From positions 62,230-126,229 of the forward strand of contig FLMG01003917.1 in the NCBI GenBank assembly GCA_900088475.1: a stretch of 64,000 bases of DNA, written 5' to 3'. Position numbers and translations under genes: made by a program. Under the pieces are notes generated by a model, which did not search any database, was not told the origin of the DNA, and saw nothing but the letters and a program-made list of their open reading frames with translations. This document shows, piece by piece, positions 11,000 through 24,300 of the stretch (its first letter is position 1; each line of letters starts with the position of its first letter). Source of the stretch: Hyphochytrium catenoides. Taxonomy: Eukaryota > Sar > Hyphochytriomycetes > Hyphochytriales > Hyphochytriaceae.

Positions 11000-13900
11000 G
11001 ATCCAAGGCAACTCTAAAGGAAGTCCTTCAGGAGTTATGACCAACAAGTAGAGCTCTAGCCTTAGGACGATTCCTTCTTGCCTGAGCAGTTGATTGCTGG
11101 ATTCGATGGTCTTCTTTCTGCGGAAACAAGCGACTGGCAATTCTCGGTTTTCGATGGTGCTTGTTGAGAATCCCCAGAATGACTTTTGCTCGGCAGTCCA
11201 CAACGCGACCTCCCCTTGCGGACACCTGAAGTGACCATGGAAATGCGCCCGTGCTTCTTAGTATCCCGCTTTGGGAACAGTGTGAAAATATAATAGCACA
11301 TTTCCGTGCACCTACGTAGGAGAAGCTCCTGACAATGTTGAGGAGCCAAGGAGGCAGTAGCAGCTAGTTAGTGGCGCTTGAGTTCGGAGATAAAGAGCTA
11401 TGTGCTATCAGGACCACGTCGTTTGTTCCCGCTACCTGGTAGAACTTCTTCGGCAGCAATTGATCGACGTCAGCCTAGCAAGAGGTCGATGCCTATCTCG
11501 CAGTGATGCGAGGGTGATGGGGTTAGCAAAGGTGGTGTGAGGTAACACGTCATGTTAAGGTGGCCAGCCTAAGAGCTACGATCCTACGCTTGTAAAACTT
11601 CCTCTACTCAAGATATTAGTGCCTTGGTGAGGGAAGCAAGATCGTGCCTGATATAGAGAAGTTGATTTCTAGTGCGACCAGCTTGCTCTTTCCTAGCTGT
11701 GGGTCTGCTACTCACTCACTAGACGGAGGAGTAACAAGCAGATAAAAAAAGCGAAACGACCGTGGCAATGCCGTGCGGAGCCCATGATAGGCTGTGTAAA
11801 TGTTGGAGCCTTGGAGCCCACAAGAGGTGTCATGACCAACAGATCACCGCCTCTGTGAACAACCGTTTTACATCCCAGCCAGTCTACTAAACAGCAAAAC
11901 CATTATAAGAACAACTTGCCAATCGCAAGCATCTTCTCAGTTGTCAAACAGGCCGGGTGGAGAGCTCTCCAGGGGGCGCCAACTCTTTTTGGCCTTCTGA
12001 AAATGCTGATGATGCCGTAGCCTCCAAGATGGGAGGAAAGGGAGCCGGCTTGGTGCTGAATGCATGCTTTCAGCTCTTGAAAAAGGTGCTTGCCCAGCCG
12101 CTAGCAGAGGCATTGAGCCATGGTTGGTTACATAGTGCTAACTTGTGCAGCCTTGCCTTCTAACGCCGCTGTCAATGTCAACGCATGAGATAGTCATTGT
12201 ATAAAGACTTTTCAAGAAGGAACTGTGCTTGGCCTGAAGTATACGGTGCCACGCAACCATTAGCAGACCATCAGACTACCAGTGGCCTTGACCTATCTCC
12301 CTCCGGCCGTGGTGAGATCGCTTTGAGAAGGTGCTTCTTCTGTTACGCGGCTTATGTACATGTACCGGAGATCTGGTAACCGATGACTGCATGGCATGTG
12401 CGTGTCAAAAGGGAGGGAAAATCCAAGCACACAAACACGCACGCTCACCTTCTGCCGGTCCTGGGCCGTCATTCTATCAGCCCGTCACCCACAAGAAAGG
12501 ACCAGTCCCAACCGATGAAGATGGTGTCGGACATTACCCAATAGTAACAAAGAATGAGGGACACGTAGAACTACTGCTTGGGCCTGTGCTCGTACAAGTC
12601 CATGCTTCCATGCCACTACCGTTTTACACCGTGTTGCTACTGTGCAGTCCCATGCAGAGCTTTGAACACGCTGTAGTAGTACTCGAGCTTGAGTTATCCT
12701 TGGAAGAGCTTCTTTCTATTTATAGATATAATGGTGAGCCGAGTCTACCTTTCCATCAGTAGTTCTAACCTAATGTAGACAGTAGTGGCACGTTCTACTG
12801 AGCAGCCTCTCTTCGCTGTGTATCGTCACACTGATGACTAGTCCTCATCTTTCTCAAACAGAGGAGAGGAAACAAGGAAGGACGCTTCGCACGCAGACCT
12901 TTATAAAGGAAGTTCTACTTGTAAGAGAAATGGAGTGGCATTATTGATGATGAGTAGCGACAGTGATAACGAAATGGTAGAGACGACAGGAGAGAGCGAT
13001 AATCTTGTCCTACCTGTATCACGTGAACGGCGCAGGATCCTCCACACGCTCCTATTGCCAATGCGCTTTACGATACTTTAACCTTAGCGGAGGAGGCAGA
13101 GGCGTGGTTAAAGCCCAGCCTTACGGGAGAAGTGAACTCCATTAATAACGTGTCTCCACTCTCCAGGCGCCCGTCGTATGTCAACTTCGCAAGCAAAAAC
13201 CTCTCGGGATCATTTGGTTCCTACGACACAAGAAAACACTCGGATCGCCAGTTTCGTCTCTTCTACGGTTTGGAGCACGTTGCCCCTCAATGAGGAACCA
13301 GTAGAACGCTTTGTCTGAGGATATCACCATCACTCCCTTCTTCGTTAACACCATCGAGCTGTTATCTTCCATGTGGACTTGATGGTGTTAGGACGTTCCA
13401 GGATGGCGAGCGCTAACCGAAGGGAAGGACGCCATTCTCGTTTGTTTCTTTTTGTTATTGTTCTTCCCCACATTGTTCTTAATTATGCTCCTCCTCTCTA
13501 GCTTCCTTCTTGTTCTCTTTGTCAGAGCTGCAGTTTGACCTCTCGTCTTTTGTTTTCCTTTCAAAGGTCAGCAGGAACTTTGGTTGGGGGTGTGCTTCTA
13601 CTGCTTATCGCACTATGGGCAACTGATTCCCATTAGCAGCGTACCGTCCTATTACTCTGTACAATACATTTTTCGATAAAAGAAAAATCTACTCTCGGTC
13701 TTCATATTTCATCTTGTGCCAAGCTGCAAGAGAGATATAGCTGTCTGCCGCCCGGCCAGGGATGAATGCCGACAGTCTTCTATCGAGCGCGCCGTTATAT
13801 GGTCCCTCAGTAATGAAGCGCACTGCGAAATAGGGGTATCACGAGAAACATTCAAGCTCTACTGCCAACTATCTTGATACTCATGGCTTCAACAGGGCTA

Positions 13901-14398
13901 GTTCTACCTAAGACGATCACTTACATGGTAACTGCCAAGGGTGCCAGGCTACGTCTTTTACTTTCAGTGTACTCGAAGTGTACTAACGGTTGTCACATAA
14001 GTGAGACAGTAATGGGAGCGCCCACTCCTGTCTGTTACAAGGATCTTGCCCATTAGACAGGAAGAGACTACGATCCCGTTTTCTCAAGAACAAAGGCGAA
14101 GTCACCGACCAGGTGCTTGGCGCAGGAAAACGGGGGTCGCGTTAGGATGTGGTTGTTGGTCATGTGGCACGTCTTGGGACAAAGACCTCCACTAACTCTA
14201 GGCTCTGCTACTGGCAGACCTAAGCGACGATTAGTAGCCACGGCACTTCTTGCGCGTGCACTATAGCCTCCAAAGCAGCATAGCAGCAAAAAGAGGCGAG
14301 CCAAAGGAGAAGTTCCCTGGGGGATGATCGATGGCTAAAAAAACACCAGGACAACAGGTGCATGGCTCTGGAAATTGGACGCACTTCGACACCGTGTG
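11000..14398. other. 3.4-kb interval without a supportable gene
   Basis: Several open frames of 60-145 codons occur on both strands, the longest at 12331-12762 (+). A plus-strand frame at about 13080-13290 and a minus-strand frame at 13181-13372 overlap each other, and both look superficially protein-like. None shows a family motif or a consistent chain of splice junctions, so I do not call them. A fast-evolving gene with several short exons could be hidden here. Confidence 0.35.
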
Positions 14399-15433
14399 TC
14401 ATTCTCCCTTGGTGATAGGATTCCCTCTTCGCGATTCTCCACCCCATTTGCCCTCCGTGTACCGTCGATCGCCTCCCGGAGGAGCTGAGGAGTCTCTCCT
14501 CCTAGCGGTCACTGTCGGTCGCTGGTACGGGTTCCGGAAAGGCCTATCTCTGCCGCCGAACCGCAATTGACCAGACTCCTTTTTGCCTCCTGAAAGTGCA
14601 AAGGTAAGTCTTCGACCATCACGTCAACATCTACTGGTGATGAGCACAAGGAGCCCTGAAGGCCATAGCCAACCCAGGGCACCAAAGAGAGAGAGATGAG
14701 CAAAGAAGAGGTCTACCAGGGAGAGGAACAACCATAGACAAAAAGAAGGAGAAGCATTAAGAGAGAGGAGATAAGAGAAGTATCCAGACAATCTGGGGTG
14801 TAGACTTCCCTACCGAAGCCTCCGCCTAGCCGTCTGGGCTTCCACCCTGGGACTACTCTCTCTCTTTCAAACTCCACCAATATCCTGGCTCCATCAATGA
14901 CCGCCCGGTGGCTTTCTCTGTACGCCATAACGAAGTCCTCCTCTCTTTCATATTCCACAAAGGCGTAGCCTCGAGATAGTCCGGTAACCACATCTCTTAC
15001 TAGCCGTAGCGACCTAATGTCTCCGTACCTAGAGAAATGCTGTCTGCTTTCAGACAACATAGAGGTTTGAAGACAAGTCAGGAGACGATGTCGAAGAGCA
15101 GGAGCTGTCTGAACAACAGAGAGGGCGAAGAGAAAGCACAGAGATTGGAGAGCGAAACTGCGTCCGTTTCGTATGAGCGAAGTATGAGCGAAGTAAGAGA
15201 GAGGTTCACGCCGCACAGGTTAATCCGCACCTCAAAGAGTCCTCCGAGGTAGTCACACTTAACCTTCCAACGAAGAGAGTCGTGCGCGGGTTTCCCTGTA
15301 CCTTGGGATCTTTGTTGGGATCGTAGGTGCTCTTCAGCGCTCTGATCAAGCCTCGGTCATGAGGGGTGACATCCGTGCCATCAATGCTGCCATTGACCAC
15401 GGGATCGTACTCAGTAGCGAACCAGAACGCCAT
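14399..15433 (-). CDS. SNRNP35: U11/U12 small nuclear ribonucleoprotein 35 kDa protein
   Basis: Three exons join in phase: 15231-15433 (ATG at 15433), 14814-15043 and 14399-14589, with stop at 14399-14401. The N-terminus carries the family block [19 protein letters not shown]. An RRM follows with RNP2-like TLFVGRLS and RNP1-like RGYAFVEY, then the hallmark [12 protein letters not shown]. The last exon gives [20 protein letters not shown], almost identical to the C-terminal motif of animal and plant 35K proteins. The remaining tail is Arg/Ser/Gly-rich. The protein belongs to the U11/U12 di-snRNP, which recognises the 5' splice site of U12-type introns in the nucleus. About 208 residues, close to the usual family length. 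It is transcribed divergently from the LRR gene. Very confident. Confidence 0.96.
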
Positions 15434-16072
15434 CCTGCTGACTTCTAAATGAGAGCGTCTTGGTCATACATCTCGACACTAAGCAGAGCCTTGCCGTGGC
15501 GTCACTGCTGCCTTCTACTTCTACTCGTACGAGGATTGGGGCCTGATGCCCTTCGTCCGTTCCTCTCGGGCCTGAATAAGCTGACCTTGAACTTCCTCAA
15601 CGCAGTGGGAAGTATCATAAGCTGACCTTGAACTTCCTCAACGCAGTGGGAAGTATCAACGTTAGCCGCCATCTCTGTCGGTTAGCGCCTCCACAGAAGC
15701 TTCAAAATGAACAGACAGACCAGCAAACAAGAAAAACGAGGATGTCAGGGGCAGGAAGGAGAGTGCATTCATCGTCATGAGCGTGGCGCAGAAGACGAGA
15801 CGAGGGGAAGGGATGATTGAGCATGAGAGGTTAATGACTGTGCTCTTCTCTTGTCTGGACATGATTCTAAGCTTCCCGCTATTAACCTGCAGAGATCGTT
15901 AGGCAAGGCGAAGTAGACGCGGTCTAAGCGCGCAATAGCAGGGGTGTCGCGGGTCGAGCACTTAACGATGATGCCCAACGCGTTGGGTCAGTCTTGGAGA
16001 GCACACTGATCGAGCTACGTACTTCCTGTATGTACACCTAACAATGCCCATACAGGGTCAGCATCCACTATC
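15434..16072. promoter_or_regulatory. Divergent intergenic region between SNRNP35 and the LRR gene
   Basis: Both neighbouring coding regions start here and point away from each other, so this 639-bp stretch must carry both promoters; that is inference from layout. It contains a 41-bp tandem duplication (separate entry). No clear TATA motif near either start was seen. Confidence 0.45.
15576..15657. repeat. 41-bp exact tandem duplication
   Basis: Unit 1 is 15576-15616 and unit 2 is 15617-15657; the two copies look identical. It lies 143-224 bp upstream of the SNRNP35 start codon, in the divergent promoter interval. Confidence 0.95.
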
Positions 16073-19000
16073 ATGATGCGCAAGAAGGCGCCACCAGTAG
16101 CAGTGGACAGAAGTGCCGGGAAGAAGGCTTACCCTGGCAGCAAAAGCAAAGGCAATGTAGGTTTGGAGAAGTCAAAGCCTCTGGCCTCTGTCAATAAAGG
16201 CAAAGCACCTCCATCCTCCGACCCTAAGAGCAATAGTCATCCTAAGCGGGGCACCACGGCCGCTCAGCCTAAAGGGACAGCTAGCCGACCGTCCACCGCC
16301 AAGAAGAAGGGCACCGGATCGAATAACAAGTCCTTTGGAAAGGAGCGGACTCAAACTCAAAAGCTGATTAGGAGAGGACCGCTAGAGATAAGAGAGGGTG
16401 CTTTGAAGGGAGCTGGAGCTAAAGGGCCCGGGAAAGATGAACCTGCTACTGGCGACGAGGACAAAGTAGATGCCGTGGCAGATGTCCAAGGTGAGTAGCT
16501 TAAGGTACTATTCTCAGTGTCTGGGGCTGCTAGGATATCCCTCAGTATCTTAAAAGAACTTCTCGATGTGAGATTGCTCGGACAATGCTGCTGGGTCTCT
16601 TGTCGTCCTTCTGTTGAGCGGCCTTCTAGCGTGCCCTTCTTTGGTACAGTCATCCTGTCTGTCTTTGTCCTAATGCCACTCTCACTTCCAAGAGCTTATT
16701 CAAAGGGAGAAGCAGCTTTTGGAGGTACAGCTGCAAGAACAGGAAAATGAGGCTCGTGAATGGAAGCAACGCTACCATGCCCTTAAGTCACGATATCCAG
16801 ATCAAGCAGATGACATTCGACCTGGAACGCTGGTCTTGTCTGCTGACGCAACAGCAACCGTTCTCCAGTCCAATGTAAGTGATTGTGAACGGCTGGTTGA
16901 TAAAGGAATGGGTCCCACTGGTGAGTCAAATTGCCGGCGGCCAGTGGAAGTGAGCGGCAAAGGAGAGGGTGAGCCATGGGAGGGGGATGACTGACTTTGC
17001 TTGAGGAGGTCCGCTGGCGGAAAGGGTGCAGAAAGTAGAGCATGCCAAGAGTGGCTGTAGGGACCTAAGCTTATCGTCAATGGCTCCAGCTTTCCGATCC
17101 CGCCCAAGCCACCTGGAATAGGTTCTTAAAAGAGNNNNNNNNNNNNNNNNNNNNNNNNNNNNNNNNNNNNNNNNNNNTTGAATCCTACTATCCGCTTTCC
17201 TATACAGTCCTCGAGTCCACCATAAGATTGACGGGACGACGACGGAGCTAGGGAAGAACCCGGAAGAAGAGGAGGGATTCTTTGCATCCACCTTTCTGGA
17301 CTTCTCATGCGCTTTGCCTGGACGACAAGGTTTAACGCGAGTCATCAGGCATCTTAGCCAGTTTAGAAACCTGCAGATCATCGTGCTAAGGGACTGTGGG
17401 CTGGATGACTCGTGTGTCAAAGATCTTGGTATCGACTTTTGGGCTTGACTTGTCTCCGTTGCTGTCTCCTTTCGCTTGACGTGATCGACACTTGTGTATT
17501 GCTGCTGGGTGTCTTCTTGCCTTTGGCTTCTTTCCTTTATCCAGCTTGGCTTAGCTAAGTGCTCCACTTAGCCTTACCCTGGTATCAGGCTTTTGTGTGT
17601 CTGCTTAGCTACCGTGCTCTGATTATCATGCCCCTGCTCAGCCCGTTTCTAACTCGTATGCCTCGTTAGGTTTCCTCTTTTCGAAAAGGCTAGTGGGGCT
17701 CGACCTTTCCCACAATGCACTTGGGCTCAGTGCCGCTAGATGTCTGACAGAGCATGTGCGCACAAGTCGACATCTTACCTGGCTTAGCCTGCTTGGCAAC
17801 TCATTCTCCCATCTCCCGGGAATGGGTGCCTTGTGGGCCGAAGGTAAGGGCTAGACATAAGGATGTAAACCTCCTCAGGCTTCCGATCCCTGCCTGCTTC
17901 AAACTTCTCCGGCATCTTCCGATCCTACACTGGTTCCAGAGGGTTACTCCTATTCTTTGCCTTCGACAATGGCGTTCAACTCTGGAAGGATGGAGCGTCA
18001 ACATCTCCGTGCATGTAACCCCTAGTTCCTCAACTTACCTGATCCTATCTAACCTAACTAAAAAATAATAGCTGGGCGGCTAAGACCTATGTGTCCTCCG
18101 TTACTTTCTTCTAATCTCGATTATGTCAGCTGTTGGAGGTAGCACTTCACTGAAACATTTGCGGATTAGTTTGGCTGACTTTTCTCAACCTTTGGGAGCT
18201 AATGAGTTGAACGCTGAGGCTTTTGCCTCCATCCTCGGGGTAAGATAGATATCTCACGGGCGAATGTTCGCAAATGAGGCCATCTCCTACTCATACGCTG
18301 ACAACTAGTCCGCGTAGGAAAAATGGAAAGAAGGTGCAGGTCTTGAAGGACTCACTCTAGGGCACGCACAGCTGTCTGGAAGGTGAGAAGGTTTGACAGC
18401 AAGTGGAAAACTGGTTACCAACTTCGCTTGGGTCGGAGCTTTATGAATAACCTCCTCTCCTCTTTGGCTTTTGACATGCCGTGCAGAACCTCCGTACTTG
18501 TGGCCAAACTGCTCTTGAGTGAAAGGCTGACATATCTAGACTTAAGCTTTGCTTTCTTAGGGACAGCCAATGTTCAGGTAAGTAGCTGCCATTCTTAGAC
18601 TTAGAAGGTTATTATCACGTACTGTCTACCGCTAGTTTGACAGATTTAAGAGTACATGCTCCCGCTCCATCATGTGATCTGCTGTTCTTTATTATACCTT
18701 TTCCCATTGTCAATTGGCTCATGCACTCTGCCCAGTCCACCTATGGAGGCTTTGCTTCCAAAGCTATTTTTTCTTCACCGCGTTGCTGCTTTAACATGTC
18801 CCTAGTGCAAGTCAGCGGCAATTGTCCTTATCAGCTTGTGTTGGTAACTGTTAGACTCTTGTACGAGCTGTCGAATGGCATCAGCAATCGATGGTGAGCG
18901 CCTCCCAACTGGTTGGACTGAACCTTAAGGGAAACTTCATTGGAGACTTTGGCGCCAAATCTGTAGCCAGGTTAATCCGGGTACGGTCACCTAGATGACA

Positions 19001-21018
19001 TCACATTTTTGCTGCCATCGCTTTGGTGAGCTTGCCTCAACTCTTTCTGGCGGTCGATTAAGCTCTTCCTGCGAATAAAAAGCAAGTTTCTGACACTTGC
19101 ACGGCCTAACACTGGTTGAGATCATTGATTGTGATCATGTTTATCTTAGAAAACCAATACTATCACGAGTTTGGACCTGAGCAACAACAACTTTGGGCCT
19201 GAAGGGGCGAAGAGAATTGCATCGGCCCTGAAGTCTGCCAAGGTTCTGGCCATATTTACGTCTAGTCACAATCCTCATCTTGCTGTTGAGTCCTCCGTCC
19301 CCACATTAGCCTTTGCTTGCATCAAATGCTCTCATTGCCTCTTTTATGTCCTTCAGCGAAGTCATTGTCTTCTCTTTCCTTTCTTGTTCTATCCCAGCAG
19401 AAACCCAGCTGCACATAGTGCCCTTCTTCAGGGCTGCTCATTCGGTACAGGAGCAGCAGCTAACGACCGCTTGCCCTCAGGTGATCACTAGTGTCAACTT
19501 GACAGGAAACCCTTTGGAAGGCGAGGGGGTGCAAGCACTTTACTATGCGGTCTGCAGAAACCCGAATCTGCTCTCTCTTGGTGACCTCATGAGGTAGGTT
19601 GCTAGGCGGACCAGGAGATAGTCAAACAACGCCAACGCAAGCTAGAGAGAGAGAGAAATTTTGACACGAGGGAGTTCAAGAATCCAACGTGATCTGTTAG
19701 CGAAGCTAGGCGGTAGAGGAGTTCAGAATCATAGGCAGACTGCTTTAAGCTCCGGAGAGGGAGAAGGACACTTGGAGAAAGAGCCCGTTGTTGATGGACG
19801 AGCATGGGGCCAATGGGTATGGAGAAAGTGATCAATCTTTGCAGGTCAAGAGCTCAACCCGAAGTAAGGTTATCTCTCGCAGCCCGGCTGGAAGATAATA
19901 GGGAGGCCCTTCAGGTCAGAAACATTGGTGTTCGGCCATCACAGCTCCGTATCTTTTCGCTTGCTCATTCTAGCCCTTGACTAGCATCGCAACTTTCCGC
20001 CTCCTCACTGTCGCGAAATCTGTGCATACAGGGCATTGGTATCAAAAGAGACGGTTCCAAGAGCCCATCCCCCCCAGTAAGTGGCGTCCACGGTTTATAT
20101 GGGATGGGTCCCATTATCATCCTCTACATGCGTGGCCCTAACCCTCACTGGATAGGCTTCATATGTGGTCTATAGAGATCTGTTTCCCCAGACCTTTCTC
20201 TTGGGGAAAGAGTATGCCGAACCACTTGAGAATGGCATATTTGGGCTTTTGCAGACCCTCTCTCTCCCCGTTGAAGGACCAGTGCACCTGCAGGCCGTGC
20301 TAAAGGTGACCGAGGATGGCCACTGGCAGAGGAGGGGCGAAGCCGAAGAACAAAGACAATTGGAGGGTCAGACCCTCCATTGGAGAGTTATGCGGCAACG
20401 GATGTTCCAGCAGGAGTTGGACCTCGCTGGCGAGGTCTGCACGTCATCTTTCCTGTTCCTATCCTCATCTGAAGAAGATACTTCTTCCCCAGGATCTTCC
20501 CGATTCATCTTCCCTCTTGCCAACTGTTCATTGGAGTTTATCTCAAGTTGCACTTTGTTCTACCTATATTGGCAGGGCACTACAGGTGATGAGGTCGATA
20601 TCCAGCAAAGCTTCACACTGTCCATCAAATCTTCAGGATGGACTTACGATGACGTCCTTATGGTATCAAATCTCCTCCTATCGCTTGTCCTACTCGATTT
20701 ATCATGTTCCAAATAGTTCTATAAATACTGCGCTGGTCCTAGTTTCGTTGCTGCCATTTTGAATGAGCTCCTCAGGGTTCTCCCTCTTTCCCTCTCTTCT
20801 CGCTCTCCGCTTTCTTGTCGGTTCGGTCGCACCATCGCCCTGCACCAATCGCAGTCTCTGTTTGCGCCTTGTTCACCTACACTTGACTTGACGTCCGTGC
20901 TTCTCCTTCTGGCCTTTAGTTTACCGTCCGCCTCAACATCGAAGGTCCTGCGAGGCCGATGCTGGTACATTTGCTGAGCTTTCAAGTTGAGTATCTAGGA
21001 CTAGAAGAAGACAATTAG
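16073..21018 (+). CDS. Leucine-rich-repeat (RNI-type) protein with basic N-terminus and coiled coil
   Basis: Exons read in phase include 16073-16490 (ATG at 16073), 16693-16874, one ending at 17428, then 17670-17843, 18130-18239, 18318-18382, 18487-18577, 18855-18980, 19150-19242, 19481-19593 and 19845-19914. Pieces near 20030-20080, 20170-20440 and 20576-20660 follow, and a final exon runs from about 20917 to the TAG at 21018. The first 140 residues are Lys/Ser/Pro-rich and low-complexity, followed by a short Glu-rich coiled coil (LEVQLQEQENEAREWKQRY). The body repeats LRRs of the ribonuclease-inhibitor style: LQIIVLRDCGLDD, LVGLDLSHNALG, LVGLNLKGNFIGD, TSLDLSNNNFGPEG and TSVNLTGNPLEGEG. The C-terminus forms an unrecognised domain ending in VRLNIEGPARPMLVH and EYLGLEEDN. 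The N gap at 17135-17177 probably removes part of an exon. The function is unknown; such LRRs bind proteins. Confidence 0.8.
17135..17177. other. Assembly gap (43 N)
   Basis: Run of N inside the LRR gene, between the coiled-coil exon and the first LRR exons. Coding sequence may be missing. Confidence 1.
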
Positions 21019-21310
21019 AGGCAAACCCGGAAAGGAGGAGAAGTTGGTCGCTGTGAGCTGACAACCGACGAAAGAGAACCCTTCAGACGTTCTCTGTTGA
21101 GGTGAATTTATAAACAGATATGTAGATTCAAGAGGATTCTTTGGACCAAAGGATCTCTTTCTCTTGCAAATTGTGAGGGAGAGGTAAGCAGATGAAGTCA
21201 CTTTCACTGCCTTTTAAGGAGTTTGAACAAGCCAGTACGAAAGACAGGACGACTGCCAGAAAGATCGTTAGATTGCGACACTTTCAAACTTGGTCAATGA
21301 ATCGTAATAT
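21019..21310. other. Tail-to-tail spacer between the LRR and EF-hand genes
   Basis: The LRR stop (21018, plus strand) and the EF-hand gene stop (21311, minus strand) converge with 292 bp between them. Nothing else is recognised, and the two 3' ends may overlap as transcripts. Confidence 0.5.
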
Positions 21311-24300
21311 TTATAGCATTAGCTCCCTGGCAAGGGGCAATTCTCGCAAGTCAATCAATTGCAGCCAAGGAGCCAGGGCGATAGCATCGTCAGTCAACCA
21401 CGACACCAAAACTGAAAGAGAAAGATGGTCTGAGGCTCGTGGTAGCGCGTCGACTAATTCGTCCGCTACTCGCTCAGCAACCAGATCCGGAAGAGTAGAA
21501 GGAGAGGAAACATCCGTCATCCAAGAGACAGTCTTTAGCAAATCCTTTATCAGAGGGCGAATAGTTGAAAGAGACAAGGAAAGCGGGTCTAAGAGGGACG
21601 GCGATGCCATATCACTTTCCCTCCGCAAGATTCTGCTGATTCTACTCAGTTTGGCTTCCACTGCCGAAGAAGACAGCATGATCAAAGCACATGAAAGTGA
21701 AGTTACTGGGGCCATTTGCACATCCTCTCGTTCGTCTTCTGCAGGTTGAGGTGGAGAAGGCGACGCAGAGGGAGGAAGAGCAAACGTTTGAAAAAGAGAG
21801 GAGAGCACCGCCTCGATGAAGATATCCTCTCTGGCTCTCCCACTTCCAAAATGCGCGAACATCAGCCTTTCAAGGGACAGAAGAAACGAGGGAAGTGTGA
21901 TGTAGCCGGCAACTACTTCATTCTTGCTCAGTGCCTCGTGCACGTCATCTGGGGTGAGGAGGTGAAGCCCCGTCCGCATCAGAAAATAGAGAAAGCGTAA
22001 GGAGGAGCGGAGAGAGAAGCTGATAGTATCCTCGCTGTGGCTGCCTCCTTCCGCGAGAAGTGGGTACGATTCGAATACCTGAACAACAAGCAGACAAACA
22101 GTAGGAGATGGTTAAGAAAGACAATGACATGCTTATAGGGCAATGGTCCTCTAAGTCCTCACAGTCGCTCAAGAAGGAAAAGTGGCCAAAGCGCGAACAG
22201 GACAATCAAACGCATCTGTCATGGGACGATGGCATTGGAATAATGTTGAAAGAGATCTTTGTACCTTGTCCGTGCCTTGGGTAAGTAACTCCTCTGTATG
22301 AGCCATAGAAGGTGGAAGGGGCCATTTGTCCCCTGAAAGAAGCTCAAGAAAATGGACGAACTCCCATCCTTTCTCCGTGTACCATTCAGCAAACTCTTGG
22401 AATCGGATGCCGTCTATCAGAAATGGACGAAGCAATCGATCAAAATCAGAAAGCGGTGTTAGAAGTAAATGATAGAGTATAGGCATTCCATTGAGGCCTC
22501 ATGAAGTACCAATCGTTATTGTCACCACCATGTCCTCCGAGGAGGAGCCAGAATATGTACTCCATTTCGAGACATCAAGAGAAAGAGGGCTAGACGGGAA
22601 GAAGACAGATGACTTTTTGAAGCGAGCAAGAAGAAGAGAAACTGTTTATGAAGATTACTAGCCGGAAACTTGGCTGCCACATAAAGCCGTCACGTAACAC
22701 TAAGAGTATTATAAACACGAGGAATGGGGATAGTAAGATCAGTCAGGGAGCCACCCAAGGCTTTCCACTGCATCGTTTTTAAGGTTTGGACTAACCTGAT
22801 CTCTTGGTAGGGACGTCTCGACGGATGAGGTCTGTCAGCTGGCGAGCCGTGGCGTCCGCTACCTCCCGCTGTCGTGAGACGGACGCCTCGGGGTCTCTTG
22901 AAAAATAAAAGAGCGCGCAGAGTATTGAACGAAACAGCTGGAAAAGGTTCTCAAATGTGACCACTTTGTCCATCTCTCCGTCCACCTCAGACGCCAATGA
23001 CCTCTCCCCTTTGTTTTCAAATAATCGGAAACAAGCTTCAAACTTCTCGCTCTTGCTTCCCCTGCAGAGTATGGCCAGACCGCAAAGCAGAGGTGGAGCC
23101 TCAACCATGGCGTCATTGTTCCGATCGAAGGCGTGGAAGAGAGAAAGAAGCACTACACAGAGAAGGTGCTGCTGGACGTCCGTCAGGTTCTCTGTCGATG
23201 GAAGGAGCAGCTCGAGTGTCTCCAAGAACTCTTCTCTGGTTATTACTGAGAAGGATGTGGGGATGGTCGAGTTGGCAGCCTTAGAGGAAGAAAGAAATGC
23301 ATCAGAGACTTCCGAGAGCGTTCTTTGCTTTAACCCCGATAGCCTAAGCAACACATGGGCCTGTCAGTATTTATGTCCTTCAGGACACGATACAGAACGC
23401 TGGCATATTAGAACACCTGAGTAAGCACTGAACAAAAATCGAGAGACGACGAGAAAGCAGTGGACCTAGCCAATAAAGCTGGATATGTTTGGACACAGCA
23501 AAAAAAGACGATGGCGTTGCTACCCATTAGCTGCACACAGCCCACTGCCACTTTCTGAAAGAAAGATGTGTGACAAAGCCTTTGAGTAATACGCCTCATG
23601 AATCATCTACTTCATTTGTACGTTGAGGTCCCTCTCACTCATCAGACTCACCTTGACACTAAGGCAATAATAGCGGAGCTCTTCTCTCTAATCTGGAGGT
23701 ATTCACCTTCAGGAGAGAGTCCAAATTCAAAGATCAAACCATTGAGATCAGGGAACAGCTCTATTGGGTTCTCGTCCGGGGAGGACGTGGTGGAGGTAGG
23801 GAAAGACAGATTAGAAAGAGGAGGTGATACGTGCTCTGCATCTTGTGGAAGCAGCGTCCACCACTTATTGAGATCTAAAAGCTCGATCCATTGCATCGAA
23901 TGTCTTCCAAAGGTTCCATACCAGAAGGAGAACTGGTCAAAGCTAATCCACTTTTCCTCCTCGCCGTTGCTTTCTTCAAATATTTTCGCCGTGCTCTTTA
24001 TTGCAGCTTTGTCCACTGTCTCTATAACTAAACTCGAAGGGGCATCACTTCCTGTCGTGACCGCAAAGACAACGACCAGAAACGCCCTCAAGAATCTCCA
24101 CATCTGTCTGCGGGAGAGATAACCGGCCTCTCCTCGTTCTCCGCTCCTCTCCAAAAGTGAGAATGCGGCAGCTAGCTTTTCGCTCTTCGTCCCAATGCAG
24201 AAAAAGAGAAGGGCGATGGTGACTTCGCTCATGTTAGCGAGTCCCTTTGAATGACGATCAAAGAGTCTAAATATCCGTAAGAGATTGCGAGAGGTAAGCG

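Noticed and set aside
10982-11349. Upstream minus-strand frames as a longer MHYT N-terminus
   Set aside because: The upstream extension begins at TTG; the ATG at 10982 directly precedes the first membrane helix region and suffices.
12331-12762. 143-codon plus-strand frame
   Set aside because: Starts at a non-ATG codon, has no recognised motif and no splice context. Left as part of an unassigned interval.
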